From Planctomycetota bacterium (GTDB taxonomy: Bacteria > Planctomycetota > Phycisphaerae > WQYP01): a DNA stretch of 5,731 bases. Made by a program: the position numbers and the translations under genes. Position 1 is the stretch's first letter, and every line of letters begins with the position of its first letter. The notes beneath the pieces were generated by a model. The model was not told where the DNA came from. It saw nothing but the letters and a program-made list of their open reading frames with translations, and did not search any database. Positions 1 through 5,731 of the stretch are shown here, one piece after another. The stretch spans positions 1 through 5,731 of the forward strand of contig JAJYGE010000512.1 of the NCBI GenBank assembly GCA_021785155.1, read 5' to 3'.

Positions 1-15
1 ATATGTAGCATCCTG

Positions 16-114
16 GAAATACCAAGCAGGAACGAAGAATAATTACAACCCAAGCAAATGTTGTCAATCACGCAGGAAACATGGGTTAATGGCCGTCCTT
101 GCGATTGCATCCAT
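16..114 (-). repeat. Left copy of a ~99-bp imperfect inverted repeat
   Basis: Read on the minus strand, this stretch aligns with plus-strand 5160-5257 over its whole length, with roughly 78 of 99 positions identical and one single-base gap. The longest shared blocks are ATGGATGCAA, TTAACCCATG and TTGGGTTGTAAT. Similarity stops abruptly on the outer side at position 16. The copy contains its own stem: AACCCA pairs with TGGGTT (plus-strand positions 82-87 and 47-52), with an inner ATGTT/AACAT helix (58-62 and 78-82). It lies downstream of the reductase-like gene, in the direction of that gene's transcription. It may be a terminal repeat of a mobile unit or a dispersed intergenic repeat. No transposase is visible. 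Confidence 0.75.
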
Positions 115-177
115 TGTGCGTTTCTGCCTGGTATTGCCTGATGTATTTACGCTCCGCAAGATGCCAAAACGCCTTCG

Positions 178-196
178 AGCGGCGCAGCACGCCGCT
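178..196 (-). terminator. GC-rich hairpin downstream of the minus-strand operon
   Basis: AGCGGCG and CGCCGCT form a perfect 7-bp stem with a 5-base loop, about 100 bases after the stop of the last operon gene. On the minus strand a short T run (TTTT) follows only about 9 bases later, so this is a poor match to a classical intrinsic terminator. The rest of 115-293 shows no gene I recognise. Confidence 0.3.
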
Positions 197-293
197 GCCG
201 CCGAAACTCCCCGCCGGATTGCATTCCTCTTTCTTCGCGTACTGCCAGGGCCGGCGGCAAGCAGCAATCAAGTTTTCCACAGGCGTATATTAT

Positions 294-979
294 TTAATTC
301 TCTACACGGTATCGCGTCCAGATAACGCCGCCGGGAAGTCGTTTAATTGACTTGAGCTGAAGGGCTTTTGCCTGGCGCGACGTATGCCCATTTTCCGCGT
401 CAAATACGCTGGGTGTGCCGATCGAACCGTCCGCAACGGGGACGACAACATGACTGATTTCATCAATGAGAGACGCTTTCAAAAACGCCCCCCACATCAT
501 CCCACCACCATCTATGCGGATCGTTTTAATCTGGAAAAGCTTCGCCAGCTTAGTGACGGCCCATTTCAGGTCGATGGTGGTTTTTCCGGCGAAGATATAA
601 GACACCTGCTTTTCTTGGAGGTGTTTCAAGTACGCACTCGAAACCGCCTCCGTCAAAACCTCAATGACATGTTCCGAAGTGACCCTGTTGGAATCCCAGA
701 GGCATTTTCCACGCGGGTCGATCACCACGGCGTATGTTTTTGTCGAGTGGCGGCCCACGAAGTCTTTCTTGGCGATTGACACATCCGTGCGGCCGAGCCG
801 GTTAACCTTGGCGCTGGAAAATTCCTGCATCGTCTTGCGGCCCACCACCCATGCGTCTGACTTGAAAGTTTCGGCAGTGCGTTCAAATAGACCCGCAAGA
901 TTCCGCACCGGCAGTTGCGGGTTTGAATCCGTCCGTCAATGGAGCTAAGAATATGAGCGACGATGTAGGGCTTGGTCAT
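294..979 (-). CDS. RibD C-terminal / dihydrofolate-reductase-family protein, frameshifted
   Basis: The product is a single-domain reductase of the RibD-C (deaminase-reductase) fold, probably NAD(P)H-dependent and cytosolic; the substrate is unknown. The ATG at 979 has a GAGG ribosome binding site 8 bases upstream and gives MTKPYIVAHILSSIDGRIQ, the typical first strand and DGRI motif of the family. The reading frame then breaks near 911-925, in the AAACCC stretch of the coding strand. The other frame continues with GLFERTAETFKSDAWVVGR and later the glycine-rich IRIDGGGMMWGAFL, and ends with IWTRYRVEN before a TAA stop. Adding one base restores about 228 residues, a normal length. Without it, the frame that carries the conserved body could only start at the GTG at 908 and would lack the first strand. 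It is the last gene of the operon, 106 bases after the aldo/keto reductase. Family assignment is good; function is open. Confidence 0.8.
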
Positions 980-1085
980 TGCGACATCCTCATAATTCAA
1001 AATTCCCTCGTGGGTCCAGGCGGCTTGTAATGGCCGGTGCTCGGTGGCACTATAGATTTCCCAAACTCCGGAGCGCTCGGACGCG

Positions 1086-2154
<1,069 letters not shown>

Positions 2155-2156
2155 AT

Positions 2157-3212
2157 CTATGCTTTCAATGAAGCCATATCAATACTGAAACGGTACTTCA
2201 CATCCGATTTTAGCAGACGATCATAGGCCTCGTTGATCTTCTGAATCGGGATAATCTCCACATCGGATGTAATTTGGTGCTGGCCGCAGAAATCCAGCAT
2301 TTCCTGGGTTTCGGCAATACCGCCAATGGCGGAGCCGGAGAGGCTTCTCCGGGCCATAATCAATCCAAAAGCGCTCACCGCCAGCGGCTTTTGCGGAGCG
2401 CCCACCAAGGTCAGATTGCCGTCCCGCTTGAGCAGATTAATATAGGCTGCAATATCATGATCCGCGGAAACCGCGTCGAGAATAAAATCAAAGCTTGATG
2501 CGTGGGCCGCCATTTCATTGGAATGGCGGGATATGACTACTTCGTCGGCCCCCAGCCGCAGGGCGTCATCTTTCTTTCCCGGTGATGTCGTAAATACCAC
2601 CACATGGGCACCCAGTGCATGGGCAAACTTTACCCCCATGTGCCCCAAGCCGCCCAAGCCCACTACGCCTACTTTTTTACCCTTCGTTACGTTCCAGTGT
2701 CGCATGGGCGAATAGGTGGTAATGCCGGCACACAGCAGCGGCGCCGCGCCGGCCAAGTCAAGATTCTTTGGAACGCGCAGCACAAACCGTTGGTTTACTA
2801 CCACGCTTTCCGAATAGCCGCCGTAGGTTACCGCGCCGGTGTGTTTATCGGGAAAATTGTAGGTAAGCGTCACGTTGGGGCAGAACTGCTCCAAACCCTC
2901 ACGGCAGTGCGGGCACGTGCCATCGGAATCGACCATGCAACCCACGGCCGCCAGGTCACCGGCCTTAAATTTTTTCACCGCCGCGCCTACTTTAGTCACA
3001 CGTCCGACAATTTCATGCCCCGGTACACAGGGGTAAACGGTGGGCATTACCTCGCTCCATTCATTACGGACCTGATGCAGGTCGGAGTGGCACACGCCGC
3101 AGAAAAGAATGTCAATTTGCACATCCTGATCGGTCGGCTCCCTCCGCTGGATGGTGGTTCCGCCGAGCGCCGCAGTGGCACTGGCCGCTGAATATGCTTT
3201 TGCCTGATACAT
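2157..3212 (-). CDS. NAD(P)-dependent zinc alcohol dehydrogenase, YahK/cinnamyl-alcohol type
   Basis: This medium-chain alcohol/aldehyde reductase is 351 residues long and is closely similar along its length to E. coli YahK (about 349 residues), an NADPH aldehyde reductase. The catalytic zinc site is present: Cys41 in CGVCHSD, the GHE motif at 65-67 with His66, and Cys161 in LLCAGITTYSP. The Rossmann motif GLGGLG is at 185-190, followed by VVFTTSPGKK, whose Ser and Lys fit NADP(H) preference. The structural zinc lobe reads VDSDGTCPHC then EQFC, so Cys100, Cys103 and Cys111 are present, but the first ligand position is Asp97, where YahK has Cys. The ATG at 3212 has AGGAG 9 bases upstream. It lies 44 bases after the cupin gene in the same orientation, consistent with an operon. 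The likely role is reduction of aldehydes to alcohols in the cytosol. Confidence 0.95.
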   Translation of the reverse strand: MYQAKAYSAASATAALGGTTIQRREPTDQDVQIDILFCGVCHSDLHQVRNEWSEVMPTVYPCVPGHEIVGRVTKVGAAVKKFKAGDLAAVGCMVDSDGTCPHCREGLEQFCPNVTLTYNFPDKHTGAVTYGGYSESVVVNQRFVLRVPKNLDLAGAAPLLCAGITTYSPMRHWNVTKGKKVGVVGLGGLGHMGVKFAHALGAHVVVFTTSPGKKDDALRLGADEVVISRHSNEMAAHASSFDFILDAVSADHDIAAYINLLKRDGNLTLVGAPQKPLAVSAFGLIMARRSLSGSAIGGIAETQEMLDFCGQHQITSDVEIIPIQKINEAYDRLLKSDVKYRFSIDMASLKA

Positions 3213-3256
3213 GTTTAAATACTCCTGTTTTCATGACCGTCTGATACATTTTACAC

Positions 3257-3658
3257 TTAGCGGCAGGACTCATATTGCTGATCGCTGACTTTCTCCAGCC
3301 AGTCCACCGCACTGCCATTGAGTTTCTCCTGAATTGCGATATGCGTCATGGCGGTGGTGGCGGTTGCGCCATGCCAATGTTTTTCGCCTGGGGCAAACCA
3401 GACCACATCTCCGGGACGGATTTCCTGCCGCGGTTCTCCCCAGCGCTGTACCCAGCCGCAGCCGCCGGTGACAATCAGTGTCTGGCCCAGAGGGTGCGTG
3501 TGCCAAGCTGTGCGGGCACCGGGTTCAAAGGTGACGCAGGCACCGACAACGCGGGCGGGTTCGGGCGGTGCCATGAGCGGGTCAATGCGGACGGTGCCGG
3601 TAAACCAGTCCGCCGGACCTTTTCCGGAAGGTTGTGAGCCGCTGCGTTTGATTTCCAT
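3257..3658 (-). CDS. Cupin protein resembling Mn-dependent (R)-hydroxynitrile lyase
   Basis: This is a 133-residue single-domain cupin. From memory it matches the hydroxynitrile lyase of Granulicella tundricola (GtHNL) nearly end to end, including the opening MEIKR and the TGTVRIDPL and [17 protein letters not shown] segments. The metal ligands known for that enzyme fall at identical positions: His53, His55, Gln59 and His94. Ala40, Val42 and Gln110, which line its active site, are also the same. Such enzymes reversibly split cyanohydrins into aldehyde and HCN, but many close relatives are annotated only as cupins and their natural substrate is unknown. The ATG at 3658 is chosen because a GAGGAG ribosome binding site lies 7 bases upstream; a TTG at 3673 would start within that site. 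It is the first gene of the minus-strand operon, facing the AraC regulator. Confidence 0.92.
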   Translation of the reverse strand: MEIKRSGSQPSGKGPADWFTGTVRIDPLMAPPEPARVVGACVTFEPGARTAWHTHPLGQTLIVTGGCGWVQRWGEPRQEIRPGDVVWFAPGEKHWHGATATTAMTHIAIQEKLNGSAVDWLEKVSDQQYESCR

Positions 3659-3688
3659 AGGAGGTCTCCTCAAAAGAGCTTTCAGCTT

Positions 3689-3715
3689 ATCTTAACCACC
3701 GCGACTGAAACTCAA
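3689..3715 (-). promoter_or_regulatory. Possible promoter of the cupin-reductase operon
   Basis: On the minus strand TTGAGT (3710-3715) and TAAGAT (3689-3694) each match four of six consensus bases of the -35 and -10 boxes. The spacer is 15 bases, shorter than ideal. The position, 31 bases before the cupin ATG, suits a short leader. Weak evidence. Confidence 0.25.
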
Positions 3716-3879
3716 GAGCGTTGGGCGTGGCAATAAAACCGGGCAGGCCTCTGCGGTGCGGGTTTCCAGAACCAACCATTCGCTTAGCGCCGGCATTTAG
3801 GCCGTCGATTTTGCCGCCTGCCCGGGAATGGTGTCACGCCCGGAGCGTCTACCACTGCAAGGCATTGTAGTCATGTGAA

Positions 3880-3894
3880 GGTATTGCGTGGTAT
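3880..3894 (+). promoter_or_regulatory. Candidate operator: GGTAT direct repeat
   Basis: GGTAT occurs twice with starts exactly 10 bases apart (3880-3884 and 3890-3894), one helical turn, just upstream of the putative regulator promoter. AraC-family proteins commonly bind direct repeats on one DNA face. The motif is short, so chance is a real alternative. Confidence 0.2.
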
Positions 3895-3915
3895 GATAAT
3901 CCTCGCAGTTAATTG

Positions 3916-3921
3916 TATAAT
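3916..3921 (+). promoter_or_regulatory. Possible -10 box of the AraC-family gene
   Basis: A perfect TATAAT lies 39 bases before the chosen ATG at 3961, preceded by TG. No good -35 hexamer is present 16 to 18 bases upstream (ATGATA at 17), which would fit an activator-dependent promoter, but this is only suggestive. Confidence 0.35.
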
Positions 3922-3960
3922 TCTCCAGATGTTTGCGTCTTTGCCGGGAGCAGTCGCCCA

Positions 3961-4931
3961 ATGACCGCCCTCTTTCACACTGATTTGCCTCTCCCGGTAG
4001 AACCGTGCACCGGGACCGGGGGTTTGCAACGCCTTCACTCGGATCAACAGGAACTTGCGCGGAGCATCGCCAGTGCTCTCCCGCGCGATGGTTCGCGCGA
4101 GTTACAGCCGGGGTTGCTTTGCTATCGCCGAAATCGGCCCACGCAGCCGTTGCACGTACTATATGAACCGGCACTGTGCGTTATTGCCCAAGGCAGCAAA
4201 ATGCTGATATGGGGGGCGGAGACGCTGCGGTATGATCCCGCCAATTATCTGATTACTACGGTGGACTTGCCAATGATCGGGCAAGTTGTGAAAGCGACGC
4301 CCGCTCAACCTTATCTTGGCCTGCGGCTGCGGCTTATGCCGGCCATGGTGGCGTCGGTGATGATTGATGTAGGCTTTAACTGCGGGAATAAGCATTTCAG
4401 TGTGGGAGCGGCCAATGTCAGCGCATTGGACGTAAACCTGCTGAATGCCGTGCTGCGGCTGGTACGACTGGCGGAAGTTTCAGCGGACTACGTCGCCTTG
4501 GCACCTCTGGTTATACGGGAAATTATTTACCGCCTGCTTACCGGGGCTCAGGCCCAGCGAATGGCGCACCTGGCGAGCACCGGCGGCGACGCGCAGCGGA
4601 TCGTTGGCGCGATAAAAATGTTGCGAGAAGGATACACGCGATCCTTGCGGGTGGGCCATATTGCAAAAAGTGTGAACATGAGCGTTTCCGCGTTTCACAG
4701 GCATTTCAAGGCGGTCACGGCGATGACTCCGTTGCAGTTCAAAAGCACCTTCGCCTCCAGGAGGCACGGCGGCTGATGATAAACGAAAGCCTGAACGCCG
4801 GTGAGGCGGGTTACCGTGTCGGCTATGAAGATGCAGCACAATTTAGCCGGGAATACAAGCGGCACTTTGGTCAGCCGCCAATGCGCGATGTGGAAAGAAT
4901 TCAGGAACTCGCTGCGCTAAGTGACCACTGA
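3961..4931 (+). CDS. AraC-family transcriptional regulator, frameshifted between its two HTH motifs
   Basis: This is a DNA-binding regulator with an AraC_N (YqhC-type) effector domain at about residues 48-205, including [18 protein letters not shown], and a C-terminal AraC/XylS domain. The first helix-turn-helix (about 226-258) is intact and reads [17 protein letters not shown]. After PLQF at residue 260 the frame shifts: the original frame runs into a TGA at 4774-4776, giving 271 residues. The -1 frame continues with [20 protein letters not shown], the second helix-turn-helix ending [16 protein letters not shown], and a stop at 4929-4931. One missing base near the AAAA at 4741-4744 explains this; restored, the protein is about 323 residues. 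The ATG at 3961 has GGGAG 10 bases upstream; a TTG at 3913 is less convincing. It is divergent from the reductase operon, its probable target. YqhC-like regulators respond to aldehydes, so that role is plausible here. Confidence 0.88.
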
Positions 4932-4953
4932 GCGATGCCCCAATCGCCGGAGG

Positions 4954-4974
4954 TTCCGAACTGCTGATTCGGAA
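4954..4974 (+). terminator. Hairpin 22 bases downstream of the regulator
   Basis: TTCCGAA and TTCGGAA form a perfect 7-bp stem with a 7-base loop, shortly after the AraC stop codon. It is followed by AAAAC on the plus strand, so it lacks the T run of an intrinsic terminator in that direction; on the minus strand the T run precedes the hairpin. It may stabilise or end the mRNA by another route. The remaining sequence up to 5159 shows no recognisable gene. Confidence 0.4.
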
Positions 4975-5159
4975 AAACTACCGCACTTGGCCGGCTATTT
5001 CACCGGCTATGGCGCAGGGCGATCCGTATGCCGGGGAGGTCATGCGGCGGACGCGGTCATTGATATGGCCCACTGGTTTCCCGCCGCAGCGCGGAATATT
5101 TCTATGACACCGTACACGCCGAATATCAGAGCATTTTCTACTGTTAATTTAAGAGCTTT

Positions 5160-5257
5160 ATGGATGCAACCGCAGGATGGCACTTAACCCATGCTTATTG
5201 AGAGACTTACAATACTTGGTTGGGTTGTAATCATGCTTCGTTTCCACTTGGAATTTC
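5160..5257 (+). repeat. Right copy of the ~98-bp imperfect inverted repeat
   Basis: This is the plus-strand partner of the repeat at 16-114, in opposite orientation. The stem AACCCA (5186-5191) with TGGGTT (5221-5226) is conserved, while the inner helix is different: TATTG (5196-5200) with CAATA (5210-5214). The outer edge coincides with the end of polA: the last two repeat bases belong to the polA TGA stop (5256-5258). It lies downstream of the AraC gene and converges with polA. Confidence 0.75.
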
Positions 5258-5731
5258 ACTTGGCGTCCAGCCAGTTCTCGGCCCAGTGGACTTCGACTTT
5301 TACCGGGACGGTCAGGACGATGGCTTGTTCCATTTCGTGCCGGATCAGGGCGGTGAATTCGTCCACCGCCGAGCGCTGACATTCAAAGACCAGTTCATCA
5401 TGCACCTGCAGCAGCAGTTTTATTCTTGCATCGTCATGGATGATTTTCGCAATGCGAACCATGGCCTGTTTAATTAAATCCGCCGCCGAGCCTTGAATAA
5501 CGGTATTGACCGCGGCTCGCTGACCGAAGTTTCGTACCGATTGCTGGTGCGAGGTTATTTCCGGAATTGGTCGGCGGCGGCCAAGGATGGTGGTGACAAA
5601 GCCATGCTGTTCGGCCTGGGCGATGCAGTCATGGGAAAACGCGGCGATGCCGGGGAAACGCTGCTTGTAGGCGGTGATAAATTCCTCGGCCTGGGCTTGT
5701 GTGATTTTCAGCACCTGTTTGAGGCCAAAGG
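5256..5731 (-). CDS. DNA polymerase I, C-terminal part (cut by window edge)
   Basis: These are about 158 C-terminal residues of the polymerase domain of DNA polymerase I, the cytosolic enzyme of DNA repair and Okazaki fragment processing. The visible part covers the end of the fingers and the palm: GFVTTILGRRRPIPEI, then the QRAAVNTVIQGSAADLIKQA helix, then motif C QVHDELVFE with the metal-binding Asp and the following Glu, and the family-typical ending VHWAENW four residues before the stop. Motifs A and B (O helix) and the nuclease domains lie outside the window. The frame is open to the window edge, so the gene starts to the right; the GTG at 5714 is not its start. It is a core gene, convergent with the AraC gene and separated from it by 324 bases, and it marks chromosomal context for the cluster. 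Confidence 0.96.
   Translation of the reverse strand, partial: FGLKQVLKITQAQAEEFITAYKQRFPGIAAFSHDCIAQAEQHGFVTTILGRRRPIPEITSHQQSVRNFGQRAAVNTVIQGSAADLIKQAMVRIAKIIHDDARIKLLLQVHDELVFECQRSAVDEFTALIRHEMEQAIVLTVPVKVEVHWAENWLDAK

Larger units (their letters stand above)
3659..3960. promoter_or_regulatory. Divergent intergenic region between operon and regulator
   Basis: This 302-base gap separates two head-to-head transcription units and must carry both promoters. I see no gene in it; the short open frames here lack recognisable protein sequence. The part nearest the regulator (3860-3925) is noticeably more AT-rich than its surroundings and holds the best promoter and operator candidates. Confidence 0.7.

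Noticed and set aside
86..280. Minus-strand open frame of 64 codons after the DHFR-family gene
   Set aside because: It starts with GTG without a ribosome binding site and runs into the repeat; the product is not recognisable. Kept only as a possible remnant in the findings.
89..325. Plus-strand open frame of 78 codons near the left edge
   Set aside because: It crosses the repeat and overlaps the end of the DHFR-family gene; low-complexity Ala/Arg composition typical of chance frames in GC-rich sequence.
911..925. Programmed ribosomal frameshift in the DHFR-family gene
   Set aside because: The zero-frame codons CAA ACC would slip to TCA AAC with poor re-pairing, and there is no X-XXY-YYZ heptamer or clear stimulatory structure.
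2604..3191. Plus-strand open frame of 195 codons
   Set aside because: It is antisense to the zinc alcohol dehydrogenase, whose motifs are complete; no independent evidence of coding.
3797..4174. Minus-strand open frame of 125 codons in the divergent region
   Set aside because: It overlaps the start of the AraC gene in antisense, has no ribosome binding site or family resemblance, and would block the expected promoter region.
4921..5187. Plus-strand open frame of 88 codons after the AraC gene
   Set aside because: It overlaps the AraC 3' end in another frame and ends inside the repeat; no ribosome binding site or recognisable motif.
5160..5257. Integron attC site
   Set aside because: The hairpin and downstream location recall attC, but the required GTTRRRY and RYYYAAC core sites are not present.

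Overview
The window is a compact bacterial locus of about 5.7 kb with moderate to slightly high GC. All genes are bacterial and protein-coding, the start sites have clear AGGAG-type ribosome binding sites, and no RNA genes or CRISPR are present. I cannot name the organism. The cupin, alcohol dehydrogenase and regulator are types that are widespread in Acidobacteria, Proteobacteria and other soil bacteria, and the polA fragment is too short to settle the phylum.

Layout from left to right: 1-293 is non-coding and holds one copy of a ~99-bp repeat (16-114) and a GC-rich hairpin (178-196). Positions 294-3658 hold a four-gene minus-strand transcription unit, which runs right to left as: Mn-type cupin resembling bacterial (R)-hydroxynitrile lyase (3257-3658), YahK-like zinc alcohol dehydrogenase (2157-3212), aldo/keto reductase (1086-2084), and a RibD-C/dihydrofolate-reductase-fold protein (294-979, broken by a one-base frameshift). 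Positions 3659-3960 form a divergent promoter region. Positions 3961-4931 hold a plus-strand AraC-family regulator, also broken by a one-base frameshift between its two helix-turn-helix motifs. Positions 4932-5255 are non-coding, with a hairpin after the regulator and the second, inverted copy of the repeat (5160-5257). Positions 5256-5731 hold the 3' end of DNA polymerase I (polA) on the minus strand, which continues beyond the window.

How it may work together: a divergently transcribed AraC regulator with a YqhC-like N-terminal domain next to two NADPH-type carbonyl reductases is a familiar arrangement for sensing and reducing reactive aldehydes. The cupin would add a reaction that makes or consumes carbonyl compounds; if it is a true hydroxynitrile lyase, this would be reversible cleavage of cyanohydrins to aldehyde and HCN. 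This pathway is inference.

The most unusual observations are the ~98-bp imperfect inverted repeat that brackets the whole regulator and reductase block and ends on the polA stop codon, and two independent one-base deletions in otherwise well-conserved genes. The second point suggests either sequencing/assembly error or early decay of the cluster.
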